Shown here in pieces: positions 55,700 through 64,000 of a stretch of 64,000 bases of DNA. The position numbers were made by a program, and so were the translations under genes. Position 1 is the stretch's first letter. Each line of letters begins with the position of its first letter. Origin of the DNA: Flammeovirga sp. SJP92 (GTDB lineage: Bacteria > Bacteroidota > Bacteroidia > Cytophagales > Flammeovirgaceae); contig NZ_LQAQ01000019.1 in assembly GCF_001583495.1 (NCBI RefSeq), forward strand, positions 124,001-188,000. The letters run 5' to 3'. The notes beneath the pieces were generated by a model, which was given only the letters and a program-made list of their open reading frames with translations, was not told where the DNA came from and did not search any database.

Positions 55700-57358
55700 A
55701 TGAATAAGTTAGCAACCTTTCTATTAGGACTAATGTTTGTAGCAGGAATTGCTCAAGCACAAGATGAAGGAACAGAGGCCGAAAAGGACAATGGTTTAAC
55801 CGAACAAAATGCTGCTGATGGTAGCGTGAAAAAAGGATGTGATGCAAGAGGGTATTGCTGGGGTGAAAATGTAGAAGAGACTAAGTCGAAATACACTTTC
55901 TTCTCTGATAATATGAAGGCAAAAAATTATGGTCAGGAAACACTTGATGCATTTAATTATTTATACACAAATGCTCCTTATATCCATAAAAACTTATACA
56001 TCTACGGTCTAAAATTATACAAGTCTCTTGTTACTACTGAAACAAAGAAAAAAGACGCAGCAGATAAAGATTTGATCGTAAAGTATGAGGACATGGTGCT
56101 TAAGCTTTATGATGAAAGAGGTAAGTATTTCGGTCAAGCTGAAAAGTGGGAATCAGAAAAAGGTAAATACCTTTACAGATATGTAAAAGATCGTCCTGAT
56201 TTTGATGAGAAACTTGCTGATTACTATGCTTTCTACAGAAAAGTTGCGGATAGAGATGGTGTTAAAACTGACGATTCAAACATGTCTGCATATGTTGCAA
56301 TCGTAGCTAAATTGCACATTGCATACAAAAAAGCAGTTCAAGGATTCAACAAAGATCCTAAGACAAAAGCTCAAAAGTCAGCTATCTTGACTGCCAACTC
56401 AGTAATTGCAAACAAAGATGGCAAGTATACTGATGATCAAATCAAAGAGTATACTGCTAAAAAAGTAGCTGCTGAAAAAGAATTAGAAAACCTTGAAACT
56501 CAATTCGAAACTAACGACCCTGAGTTCAAAAAATACAAGGCTTTCAACGAAAACTGGTTAATGGACGAGTATGACTTCGTTTCTGAAATTGCTGGTAAAA
56601 ACGTTGAATCAGCTACTGCTGCTAAAAAAGACAAAGAAGTGAAGTCTTGGACACGTATCCAAACTATGGCTGATAAGTACATCATGGGTATGTTAGATAT
56701 TGACTGTGACTTTATCAACGACAAGTTAGGTGCTAAGTTCAAAGCTGATCCTTCTGATCTTGCTACGGCTAAGAAAATCTTCGGTTACTCTATCCGTAAG
56801 AAATGTACTGACGGTCCTTACTTCTTAGATGCTGCTTTAGTAGTATTTGAAGCTGACCCTCAAGCTGCAATGGCAAGTGTAATTGCTGGTCAATACATCA
56901 AAAGAGATGACGTAGACAAAGCAATCGAGTGGAAAGAAAAAGCGATTGAATTATATGCTGAGGATCCAACTAAACAAGCTGAGACTTCAATTGACCTTGC
57001 TAAGTTATACAACAAAAAAGGTTTAAAAACTCAAGCTCGTGCTCAAGCTTACAAAGCAGTCGAGTTTGATAGCGAAATCTCAAAAGAAGCTTATACTTTC
57101 ATTGGTGACCTTTACATGGGTTCTTACAAGCAGTGTTTCGAGTCTTCAAATGACAACGTTCACGAAAGAGCTTGTTACTTAGCGGCATATGATATGTATG
57201 CTAAAGCAGGTGCTTCATCAAAAATGGCTGCTGCTCAAAAGCAATTCCCTTCTAAATCTGATGTATTTACATTAGCTGCAAAAGGTTATGCTGAAGGTAA
57301 AGCATTACAAATTGGATGTTGGATTGGTGGATCAACTACTTTAAGAGTTCGTCCATAG
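55700..57358 (+). CDS. Exported tetratricopeptide repeat protein, highly expressed
   Basis: A 552-residue exported protein (signal ending IAQAQ). The first 130 residues hold the CDARGYCWGENVEE segment; the middle is helical and charged; TPR-like units appear near the C-terminus (DDVDKAIEWKEKAIELYAED and AETSIDLAKLYNKKGLKTQA). The last residues CWIGGSTTLRVRP match a tail seen in Bacteroidota TPR proteins of this gene neighbourhood. Codon use is strongly biased (GCT, GGT, CGT, AAC), so the protein is probably abundant. Function unknown; likely periplasmic. Confidence 0.75.
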   Translation: MNKLATFLLGLMFVAGIAQAQDEGTEAEKDNGLTEQNAADGSVKKGCDARGYCWGENVEETKSKYTFFSDNMKAKNYGQETLDAFNYLYTNAPYIHKNLYIYGLKLYKSLVTTETKKKDAADKDLIVKYEDMVLKLYDERGKYFGQAEKWESEKGKYLYRYVKDRPDFDEKLADYYAFYRKVADRDGVKTDDSNMSAYVAIVAKLHIAYKKAVQGFNKDPKTKAQKSAILTANSVIANKDGKYTDDQIKEYTAKKVAAEKELENLETQFETNDPEFKKYKAFNENWLMDEYDFVSEIAGKNVESATAAKKDKEVKSWTRIQTMADKYIMGMLDIDCDFINDKLGAKFKADPSDLATAKKIFGYSIRKKCTDGPYFLDAALVVFEADPQAAMASVIAGQYIKRDDVDKAIEWKEKAIELYAEDPTKQAETSIDLAKLYNKKGLKTQARAQAYKAVEFDSEISKEAYTFIGDLYMGSYKQCFESSNDNVHERACYLAAYDMYAKAGASSKMAAAQKQFPSKSDVFTLAAKGYAEGKALQIGCWIGGSTTLRVRP

Positions 57359-57383
57359 TTTCAATAGACATTGAAAATATATC

Positions 57384-57416
57384 AAGCCTCATACTTCTCA
57401 AGTATGGGGCTTTTTT
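57384..57416 (+). terminator. Intrinsic terminator ending the coaX-region transcript
   Basis: AAGCCTCATACTT (57384-57396) pairs with AAGTATGGGGCTT (57400-57412), one G-T pair, followed by TTTT. The loop is only three bases. Confidence 0.85.
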
Positions 57417-57440
57417 ATTGACTCTACTAACTGATATGAA

Positions 57441-58568
57441 ATGAAAAATTTACTATTTATTACTTTTTTCGGTCTACTCTTGATGGGCTGTAAAAACACT
57501 TCGGATAAAGTTACTGTGACTTGGAATATACAATTAAACCATCCCATAGAGAAAGAGGTTTACATTGTAGGAAATCAAGACTTCTTAGGTTACTGGAATC
57601 CAAATCAGGTCAAAATGAAAAAAGTGAACGAGCTGAATTGGACTTTTAGCCATGAAGTTGAACCTCAAAAGCTTCTTGAATTTAAATTCACTCAGGGAGA
57701 TTGGAAATATCAAGCGGCAAGTAAAAATGGTATTGAAAGAAATAATGATGAATTTCTAGTTCCAGAAAAAGATACTACATTTCACTTAGTTATTGAGAAA
57801 TGGACCGATGGGGAAGAAAAAAACACACAAGGACAGATCACAGGAGAAGTTCGATATCATAAAAATTTCCATATTGATGGGATTTTAGACCGAGATATTA
57901 TTGTTTGGTTACCACCATCCTATCACAAAAACAATAATAAAAGATATCCTGTTCTTTATATGCATGATGGACAAAATATCATTGATCCTAAAACATCTTC
58001 TTTTGGAGTAGATTGGCAAGTAGATGAAACAGTCGATAGCTTAATCAAAAAAGACCTGCTCAAAGAAATTATTATTGTGGGGTCTTATTGCACTTCTGAC
58101 AGAACTGAAGATTATGGAGATACCTCAAAAGGTAGAATATACCGTAAATCAATCGCTATTGACTTGAAAAACTTTATTGACAATAACTACAGAACGAAAC
58201 CAGAAAAGGAAAATACAGTAGTTGCAGGCTCTTCGATGGGGGGATTGGTTAGTTTCATGATTGTATGGGAGTATCCTGATCTATTTAAAGGGGCAATTTG
58301 TATGTCTCCTGCATTTAAATACGAGGATTTTGATTTTATAGAAAGCATACGAAAAGACAACAAAAGGGAAATTTTACTTTACATTGATAATGGAGGTAAG
58401 CAAGTAGATAGAGTACTTCAGGAAGGTGTAGATAAAATGTCAACTTTCTTAAAAGAAATAGGCTTTAAAGAGAACAAAGATCTTCATATTATTATTGAAA
58501 AAAGCGCTGGACATTCTGAAAGTGACTGGGCAAAGCGTTTTCCATATGCTATTTCATTGTTTTTTTAA
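57441..58568 (+). CDS. Lipoprotein with carbohydrate-binding module and esterase domain
   Basis: A 375-residue lipoprotein (lipobox LMGC near residue 17). Residues 25-125 resemble a starch-binding CBM20 module (VTVTWNIQLNHP, then VYIVGNQDFLGYWNP, LEFKFTQGDWKYQAAS). The C-terminal alpha/beta-hydrolase is of the esterase-D/Fes type: the nucleophile is S265 in AGSSMGGLV, with D316 and H358 in AGHSESDW as the likely rest of the triad. It probably removes acyl groups from polysaccharide or a siderophore; the true substrate is unknown. Confidence 0.8.
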   Translation: MKNLLFITFFGLLLMGCKNTSDKVTVTWNIQLNHPIEKEVYIVGNQDFLGYWNPNQVKMKKVNELNWTFSHEVEPQKLLEFKFTQGDWKYQAASKNGIERNNDEFLVPEKDTTFHLVIEKWTDGEEKNTQGQITGEVRYHKNFHIDGILDRDIIVWLPPSYHKNNNKRYPVLYMHDGQNIIDPKTSSFGVDWQVDETVDSLIKKDLLKEIIIVGSYCTSDRTEDYGDTSKGRIYRKSIAIDLKNFIDNNYRTKPEKENTVVAGSSMGGLVSFMIVWEYPDLFKGAICMSPAFKYEDFDFIESIRKDNKREILLYIDNGGKQVDRVLQEGVDKMSTFLKEIGFKENKDLHIIIEKSAGHSESDWAKRFPYAISLFF

Positions 58569-58612
58569 GAAATAATAAGTTTCAAATCAAACAATTAACC
58601 CTTTTATTACCT

Positions 58613-58620
58613 TAATTTTG
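58613..58620 (+). promoter_or_regulatory. Candidate -7 element of the coiled-coil protein gene
   Basis: TAATTTTG matches TANNTTTG exactly, 72 bases before the start codon at 58692. No upstream TTTG at the expected distance. Confidence 0.35.
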
Positions 58621-58691
58621 TAATGGAAGGGTATTCCTTTAATTACCCTTTTCGTGCTTAGAATTCATTACAATCAAAAAATATAAGGAAC

Positions 58692-59357
58692 ATGAAAAAG
58701 TATTTTCTACTGCTCATCCTTTCATCCTTTTGTTTTTCTCAAAGTTTATATTCACAGAACTACAGAACCAATCAAAAATTATTAGCCGAGAAAGAGAATC
58801 AACTACAAAGTTTACAAAAGGAGTTCAGTATCGACTCTGTATCTTTCAAAAGTCTGATTTATGGTTTGGAAAGAGAAATCAGAAGTATAGAAAACGAAAG
58901 AGACTCAATACATCAGTACCTTTCCTCTGCAGTCCCTATCAATAGTGCTGTTGGCATTTTCAAAAAAGACATTAGTATTACCAATAAGGTAGACAAAAAA
59001 GATTATTATTTTGATGAAGGAGAAACGGTGCTACTGATCAATCATTCCCACCACACTTATACTTTCCAAACTGACAAAGGTCTTCAGTTTACTATCAATA
59101 GAAAGTATATTAAACCTATGGAAGGTAAAAAGAAAACAACTTCCTTAATTGCACAGTACCAAAATAAGCTAGAGGACTATAATGAGCTTGTAGCTTCACA
59201 TCCTACAAAGGAATGGTACCAATATGATATCAATAGAATTAGAAAAGAAATCGATAATTATCAATCTCAATACGATCAGATGTTTGATGAGATTGAAATT
59301 TTGAAAAAAGAAATTATTGAACTTAAGGACATTCTAAAAATGAAAACAACAATTTAG
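58692..59357 (+). CDS. Exported coiled-coil protein of unknown function
   Basis: A 221-residue protein with a signal peptide ending SLYSQ. Two long heptad regions frame a beta-rich centre: LLAEKENQLQSLQKEFSIDS near the start and DRIRKEIDNYQSQ-like repeats near the end (DEIEILKKEIIELKDILKM). The middle (VLLINHSHHTYTFQTDKGLQ) could be an SH3-like fold. No family recognised. Likely periplasmic, perhaps envelope-associated. Confidence 0.6.
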   Translation: MKKYFLLLILSSFCFSQSLYSQNYRTNQKLLAEKENQLQSLQKEFSIDSVSFKSLIYGLEREIRSIENERDSIHQYLSSAVPINSAVGIFKKDISITNKVDKKDYYFDEGETVLLINHSHHTYTFQTDKGLQFTINRKYIKPMEGKKKTTSLIAQYQNKLEDYNELVASHPTKEWYQYDINRIRKEIDNYQSQYDQMFDEIEILKKEIIELKDILKMKTTI

Positions 59358-59373
59358 AATAGTTTTGATACAA

Positions 59374-59405
59374 CAAAGGCTACCAAAATAATGGTAGCCT
59401 TTTTT
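59374..59405 (+). terminator. Intrinsic terminator after the coiled-coil protein gene
   Basis: AAGGCTACCA (59376-59385) pairs perfectly with TGGTAGCCTT (59392-59401), followed by a run of T. Confidence 0.88.
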
Positions 59406-59528
59406 CGTAAAATTAATTATTCGATTAATTGTAGGTAAATTATATGAGTGTGTTACTTGAACAAATTTTTCTTGAGTGTATAGTTCAAGTTGGTCAATAA
59501 TTGAATTGGTCAGTATGTATGCAAAATT

Positions 59529-60155
59529 TTATTCTATTACTGAAAATGAATCAGTGTATTTTTTACCATCTAATTCAAGTTCAATCATATATATTCCAGA
59601 AGGGAAGTCTTTTAATTCATATTTAGTATGTTTTTTGGCTCCAGCTAGAAATTTGTTAGAATAAATTGTCTCACCATATTCATCCATTAATTTCAGCTTC
59701 ACAAAGCCTTTTATTTTTGTATCAAGCATTAAGTATAGATCCTCATCCTTAACTGCTACTTCAAATTTTTCTTGTTGAGAAGTCAGAGTATAATTCATCA
59801 TAATTGCCGTTTTGGAAGGAGTCACAAAAAACTCACGGGTCATTATTTTATCTTCAAACTTCATTTGAAAAATAAACTTTCCAACAGGAAGCGATTTCAA
59901 ATTAATATCTTCTCTAACTTTTCCTGTAGAAACTATTGTTTTCTCATGGTATATATTGCCTTCTTTATCAGATATTCTAAAGTTAATTTCTTCTCCGTTT
60001 AAATCTTCAAATATTAAACTTACAGCCTTACCATTTAAGGAAGCCTTAAAAAAATAAGAGATTCCATTAAATGGTAGATAAAAATCATTTGCTAAAGCTG
60101 TAATGCTAGATAACGATACAATAAATAATGCGCTTAAGATGATTAGTTTTTTCAT
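59529..60155 (-). CDS. Exported beta-sandwich protein with sorting-domain-like repeats
   Basis: A 208-residue protein with a signal ending TALAN near residue 23. The mature chain holds two related beta-sandwich halves that each end in a turn typical of T9SS tails: DINLKSLPVGKFIFQMKFED near residue 93 and YELKDFPSGIYMIELELDGK near 193. It lacks a cargo domain, so it looks like a free sorting-domain-type fold rather than a secreted enzyme. Function unknown. A TACCTTTG element lies upstream at 60274-60267. Confidence 0.6.
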   Translation of the reverse strand: MKKLIILSALFIVSLSSITALANDFYLPFNGISYFFKASLNGKAVSLIFEDLNGEEINFRISDKEGNIYHEKTIVSTGKVREDINLKSLPVGKFIFQMKFEDKIMTREFFVTPSKTAIMMNYTLTSQQEKFEVAVKDEDLYLMLDTKIKGFVKLKLMDEYGETIYSNKFLAGAKKHTKYELKDFPSGIYMIELELDGKKYTDSFSVIE

Positions 60156-60652
60156 AATATTTAGAGTGATTAGTGGGAAATAATAGTAGTTGTCTGCAAT
60201 GAAACACTATGTTTTGTCTTAAATAATTGAATTTGAATACTCATTAGTATGTGATTGAATACATGACAAAGGTAGAGGTAGAGAAATAGTTATAATATGT
60301 CGATCAACACATTTATATAATTTTTTACACCATATTTAAACCTGTCAAAAAACATATTTTAAAATATAAGTATTTCAATGAAACACTCATATCATTAATA
60401 AAATGATAAAAACATATTTAACACGTCATATTAATTCAATTTTTTGTAAAAAAAGCTAGATAGAGGAAAATATTAAACGTACCAAATACACTATGATATA
60501 ACAGTTTATTTAATGTAACATTAAAAAGTTAAAATAAAACTTTTTTTATATTTTTTAGGATTATTTATTTGATTAAATAATTGTGCCAATTGTCATTAAA
60601 ACAGCTATCTATTTATATTAATTTTCAATCTAGAATACTTTTAATGACCTTC
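60156..60652. other. AT-rich intergenic region between divergent genes
   Basis: About 500 bases without a supported gene; contains several A/T runs and the TACCTTTG element noted upstream of the gene at 60155. I see no repeat or RNA gene. Confidence 0.5.
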
Positions 60653-61252
60653 ATGAAAACGTTTACTTTTTTATTACTCTTTTTATCTTCATCTGTAGTT
60701 TTAGCCCAAGAAAAAAACTCCTTTTTAAAATCAATAAAATTTACAGCCCTAGGTATTGGTGAAATTGGTTTTCAGTGGGATCCTCTTGATGATGATGATG
60801 ACAAATGGCACAACTTACCTCCAGATCAAAGAAGAGAAGAAGATCGCCCTCATGGATTTGTATCTTATGGTTTAGACTTACAACTCAATTATATGATTGA
60901 CGGTGCCTCTTTTGTGGGGTTAGGATATCAACATCAACAGTTTGTAGAGCAAGATATTTTAGGGCCAATGAATACCTATTATCTACATTTCAGAACAGGT
61001 GATGATTTTGACAGCAAATATTGTCTTTTTGTTGAATTAGACTTGGGTGGTTGTTTTATGCAAAACTATTTTGAAGGTATTATGTACAGGGCAACTGTAG
61101 GTGTTGACTTCAATGGCCTTAATATCCCTCAAGTCACTCCTACCGTAAATTTATATATAGGTCAAAGGGTGTTGAATAATATATCAACAAGAAAAAAAAC
61201 AGGTGGTTTTTATACGATGTTTGGTGCGAGTATTGGGATGAGAATTCATTAA
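60653..61252 (+). CDS. Outer-membrane beta-barrel-like protein of unknown function
   Basis: A 199-residue exported protein starting at the ATG at 60653 (MKTFTFLLLFLSSS); earlier in-frame starts would precede the signal. The signal ends VLAQ. A short acidic run, DPLDDDDDKWHN, precedes barrel-like strands (FVSYGLDLQLNYMIDGASFV, then CLFVELDLGGCFMQ, ending FGASIGMRIH). No family recognised. The acidic loop might bind Ca2+, which is speculation. Confidence 0.6.
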   Translation: MKTFTFLLLFLSSSVVLAQEKNSFLKSIKFTALGIGEIGFQWDPLDDDDDKWHNLPPDQRREEDRPHGFVSYGLDLQLNYMIDGASFVGLGYQHQQFVEQDILGPMNTYYLHFRTGDDFDSKYCLFVELDLGGCFMQNYFEGIMYRATVGVDFNGLNIPQVTPTVNLYIGQRVLNNISTRKKTGGFYTMFGASIGMRIH

Positions 61253-61254
61253 TA

Positions 61255-61298
61255 AAAGAAAAAACCTCATACCCTTTCGGATATGAGGTTTAATATTT
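61255..61298. terminator. Bidirectional terminator between convergent genes
   Basis: AACCTCATA (61263-61271) pairs with TATGAGGTT (61282-61290). A-rich sequence precedes it; T's follow with one A. It separates the barrel gene from actF. Confidence 0.75.
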
Positions 61299-61314
61299 TG
61301 AAGTTCCTCACTTT

Positions 61315-62661
61315 CTAAGTATGGTGATGAACTGATTCTTCTAACATTGGGTGGTTTTGAGGGATCAAACCGCCTTTACTTAGACCTGTGAAATACAAGT
61401 ATAAGAAGATCGATAAGAAAATCATACCCGTACCAATTTCAGTTAAACCAAATCCTCCATTTTCTTTTAATGAACCTGGAACGATCAATAAGCAGTACTC
61501 CATGAAGTGACCGAAAATTACAACTACTGCTACAATTTTCATCATGATAGTCTTACGCTTAGCGTCACGAGTCATTAATACGAAGAATGGGAATAAGAAG
61601 TTAGTTACTAAAATACCGAAGAATAATGGAGCGTAAGTGTCGCTCTTCAAACGGTCAATAAAGTATACTGTTTCCTCTGGAATGTTCGCATAGTAAATCA
61701 ATAAGAATTGAGAGAACCATAAGTACGACCAGAAGATAGAGAAACCAAATAAGAACTTACCTAAGTCATGTAAGTGGTTCTCGTTTACTAATTTCAAATA
61801 ACCCATGTCTTGTAGGATCAACACAAACAATGACATGAACGCCACTGCAGTTACTAACCAACCTGCAAGGATGTACCACCCGAATAGAGTAGAGAACCAG
61901 TGCGTGTCGATTGACATGATCCAATCCCATGAAGTGATTGATTCAGAAATACCGAAGAAAATTAAGAAAGCTACTGAAAGTCTTTGTGCTTTTCTGAAGT
62001 ATTTCGTTGTTCCTGACATATCTTGATCTTCAGCCTTAGTTACTTTGTTCAAGATGAACCCAAAGAAAGTCCAAATTGAAACGAAAAGTACCATTCTGAA
62101 TAAGAAGAAAGGAACGTTTAAGAAATCTGTTTTACCTGCAATGATTGCATCATATGTAGGTGAGTTAGGATCAGCAATTCCATCATGCGTCCAGTGGAAG
62201 ATTGTATGAGAACCTACTAAGAAAGTAATCAATAATACAATACCACCAACTGGGATAAACTGACGGAAGTTCAACATTACTCTCATGATTAATGTAGGCC
62301 AACCTGAGTTCGCTACATATTGAAGAGCAAAGAAGAAGAAACCTAACAGGGCTACGCCTGTGAAGAATACTCCACTCATCCAGAAATCTACGATAATACG
62401 CTGATACCAGTGGAATTCACCGTGGTGTCCTCCGCCATGAGCGTCACCGTGAGCACCATCTGAAGCAACAGAAGCTACCTCAGTTGCATGCTGTACTGCT
62501 GCGTGATGATCATCATGACCACCACCCATCATCAAGAAGATCGCACCCAACACGAACAATACCACTCCGATACCGCCGATGAGCAACACGTTCTTCTTCA
62601 GTTTACCATCAAAAGTAAACTGTTCTTGAACATTTTTAAGATCTACATCTACGTGTGCCAT
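61315..62661 (-). CDS. actF: Alternative complex III subunit ActF (NrfD-like)
   Basis: A 448-residue inner-membrane protein with about ten hydrophobic segments. It matches the NrfD/PsrC-type quinol-interacting subunits ActC and ActF of alternative complex III, a quinol:cytochrome c oxidoreductase that replaces bc1 in many Bacteroidota. The loop after the first transmembrane helix is unusually rich in His and Gly (GGGHDDHHAAVQHATEV, then GAHGDAHGGGHHGEFH). It is the last gene of the operon and begins 38 bases after actE. ActF is favoured over ActC because ActE and ActD precede it. Confidence 0.9.
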   Translation of the reverse strand: MAHVDVDLKNVQEQFTFDGKLKKNVLLIGGIGVVLFVLGAIFLMMGGGHDDHHAAVQHATEVASVASDGAHGDAHGGGHHGEFHWYQRIIVDFWMSGVFFTGVALLGFFFFALQYVANSGWPTLIMRVMLNFRQFIPVGGIVLLITFLVGSHTIFHWTHDGIADPNSPTYDAIIAGKTDFLNVPFFLFRMVLFVSIWTFFGFILNKVTKAEDQDMSGTTKYFRKAQRLSVAFLIFFGISESITSWDWIMSIDTHWFSTLFGWYILAGWLVTAVAFMSLFVLILQDMGYLKLVNENHLHDLGKFLFGFSIFWSYLWFSQFLLIYYANIPEETVYFIDRLKSDTYAPLFFGILVTNFLFPFFVLMTRDAKRKTIMMKIVAVVVIFGHFMEYCLLIVPGSLKENGGFGLTEIGTGMIFLSIFLYLYFTGLSKGGLIPQNHPMLEESVHHHT

Positions 62662-62699
62662 ATCTCTATATTTAATATAGTTAAGATCGTTGGGACGAT

Positions 62700-63395
62700 C
62701 TAGTTTCCTTGAAGTTTTCTAACATACTTAACAATAGCCCAACGCTCTTCAGGGTTTACCTGAGATTTGTGAGGCCACATATTTCCTTTACCGTGAGTGA
62801 TCACGTGGAAAATATGTCCATCAGTTGCTTTCTTGATCGATCTACCTTTCAAGTTAGCTACACCACCGTATACTTTACCTACTTTACCTTTACCGTCACC
62901 TTTTTCACCGTGACAAGGCATACAGTAAGCTGTAAATAAGTGCTCACCTTGAGCTAATACAGCAGGAGTTGCTTCTAATGGATTTTTTAAGTTAGCAGCT
63001 GCCCACTCTAATGAATCTTTTGAAACCTCCATATAATAAAGGATTGCTTGATCCGCAGTAGGTGCTGCTTGACCAGTTACTTTTGTAAAGTTTTGACGCT
63101 TTACAGTACCAGCAACTGGATCCTTAACGTTGATTTTTCTCTTTTTACCTTCAGAGTAGTAATCATTGTAAGGTGTCGAGTTGACAAAGTCAGGGTAGTA
63201 GAATTGCTCTAATACTCCTCCAGCGATGTCCTCATCTGTAAACTGTGAAAGTGGCTCGTAAGGTACTGAGTGGTACATTTGAGGTGCATATTCAAGACCG
63301 GTAAAGTTACCGTCACCTTGAATCTTACATCCTGTCATTGCCAATGCTGCTGCACCTATCGCGATTGCTTTCATTACAACTTTATTCGTTCGCAT
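62700..63395 (-). CDS. actE: Alternative complex III cytochrome c subunit ActE
   Basis: A 231-residue lipoprotein (lipobox MTGC near residue 22) with one class I cytochrome c domain. The heme c site CMPCH is near residue 157, and the axial Met is in GKGNMWPHKSQV near residue 207. ActE passes electrons from the complex core to a soluble cytochrome or terminal oxidase. The covalent heme links it functionally to the Ccm genes at 40.7-42.8 kb. Order actD-E-F is the standard one. Confidence 0.93.
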   Translation of the reverse strand: MRTNKVVMKAIAIGAAALAMTGCKIQGDGNFTGLEYAPQMYHSVPYEPLSQFTDEDIAGGVLEQFYYPDFVNSTPYNDYYSEGKKRKINVKDPVAGTVKRQNFTKVTGQAAPTADQAILYYMEVSKDSLEWAAANLKNPLEATPAVLAQGEHLFTAYCMPCHGEKGDGKGKVGKVYGGVANLKGRSIKKATDGHIFHVITHGKGNMWPHKSQVNPEERWAIVKYVRKLQGN

Positions 63396-63425
63396 ATTGC
63401 GTAATGTTTTTTCGTGATAAGATCA

Positions 63426-64000
63426 TTAACCTTTTAACTCTCTCGCAGAATCTGTTACGCCTTTCGTAAACAAGTCTGACACATAATCGAAGAAAGAAGC
63501 TTTCTTTTCTCTTTCTGTGAAACTCTTGTTGTTTACTTCTTCAGCACCAACTTCTTGCAATAAAGTTTTAAGCTCATCTTCTGAAAGCGAATTCTTAGCT
63601 AAATCAATAGCCATGATATGCTTGTCATCTGATTGACGACGGTCGAAGATTTGAGGAACTTTGTGTGGCTTCAAGTCTTGTGAAACGAAGAATGAACCCG
63701 CCATTCCGAATGCAGAGAATAATACTGTTAATTCGAAAGTAATCGGCACAAAGTCAGGAATTGCAATAAATCCTTTACCACCAATGATCATAGGCCATTC
63801 ATAACCCATAATCCACGATTGTAATAAAATCGCACAAGTAGTACCTAGAGCTCCAAATCCGAAAGCTGCTCTTGGCATCCAAGAACGCTTATAACCTAAT
63901 GCATCTTCTAAGAAGTGAACAGGATACGGAGTAAATACCTCATAGATTTTCACACCTTTCTTTCTTAAAGCTTTTACGGCTTTAACCAAGATATCTTGAT
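63426..64000 (-). CDS. actD: Alternative complex III subunit ActD (DUF3341), 5' end outside window
   Basis: The last 191 codons of a DUF3341 protein. The open frame continues to the window edge as ...QDILVKAVKALRKKG, matching the usual ActD N-terminus a few codons later than its start, so the true Met lies just beyond 64000. Recognisable segments are KIYEVFTPYPVHFLEDALG and two membrane helices (RAAFGFGALGTTCAILLQSW, then FELTVLFSAFGMAGSFFVSQ). ActD is a membrane subunit of the complex. The TTG at 63989 is not a start. Confidence 0.92.
   Translation of the reverse strand, partial: QDILVKAVKALRKKGVKIYEVFTPYPVHFLEDALGYKRSWMPRAAFGFGALGTTCAILLQSWIMGYEWPMIIGGKGFIAIPDFVPITFELTVLFSAFGMAGSFFVSQDLKPHKVPQIFDRRQSDDKHIMAIDLAKNSLSEDELKTLLQEVGAEEVNNKSFTEREKKASFFDYVSDLFTKGVTDSARELKG

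Noticed and set aside
63426-63989. Reading actD as complete from TTG at 63989
   Set aside because: The frame is open to the window edge and the upstream codons match the normal ActD N-terminal region, so the gene is cut by the edge.
1-64000. CRISPR arrays, tRNA, rRNA, prophage, transposases, toxin-antitoxin or defence operons
   Set aside because: I scanned for regular spaced repeats, clover-leaf arms, and recombinase or known defence motifs and saw none.

Overview
The window looks like chromosomal DNA of a marine gliding bacterium of the Bacteroidota, order Cytophagales, most likely Flammeovirga or a close relative. Reasons: AT-rich DNA; Bacteroidota-type promoters (TTTG, then TANNTTTG 21 bp downstream); starts without strong Shine-Dalgarno sites; giant secreted proteins ending in type IX secretion (T9SS) sorting domains; the bacillithiol deacetylase BshB1; alternative complex III (ActD-E-F); FabV; and many small outer-membrane barrels. 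The genus is inference. I see no rRNA, tRNA, CRISPR, prophage, transposase or classical defence island. Most of the window is core genome.

Layout. 0.2-8.6 kb: single housekeeping and surface genes (SDR-type reductase, fructosamine-kinase-like protein, barrel, TPR protein, FdtA-like cupin, secreted C1 peptidase, YidD, SucD, an unknown exported protein). 8.6-14.1 kb: accessory-looking DNA with four tandem paralogous barrels, three small unknown or thiol-related genes, and two copies of a short dispersed repeat with inverted ends. 14.1-17.2 kb: DUF4440-type lipoprotein, HflX, methyltransferase. 17.3-32.3 kb: two giant secreted proteins (1,725 and 3,216 residues) on the minus strand, followed by about 1.27 kb without a gene. 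33.6-40.4 kb: M23 lipoprotein overlapping a GNAT gene, FabV, a Pif1-like helicase broken by a perfect 103-bp tandem duplication, and a charged lipoprotein. 40.7-42.8 kb: cytochrome c maturation operon ccmB-C-D-E with a CxxxY-type CcmE. 42.9-49.1 kb: cytidylate-kinase-like protein, peroxiredoxin-like protein, barrel, glutamate dehydrogenase, secreted protein of unknown function. 49.3-57.4 kb: pbpC, a cation/proton antiporter, coaX, a FadL-like barrel and a TPR protein, probably one or two transcripts. 57.4-61.3 kb: carbohydrate-module/esterase lipoprotein and three small exported proteins. 61.3-64.0 kb: actF, actE and the 3' part of actD, running off the right edge.

Two respiratory modules fit together: Ccm proteins deliver heme for c-type cytochromes, and ActE is a c-type cytochrome of the quinol-oxidising complex III analogue. 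PbpC, the M23 lipoprotein and CoaX are general envelope and cofactor functions. The best candidates for something not well described are the repeat pair with covarying inverted ends and a large optional palindrome (8.8-9.0 and 13.7-14.1 kb), the helicase duplication, the four-barrel array, and the giant secreted pair with its own internal repeat module. I found no multi-gene system that I would call new with confidence.
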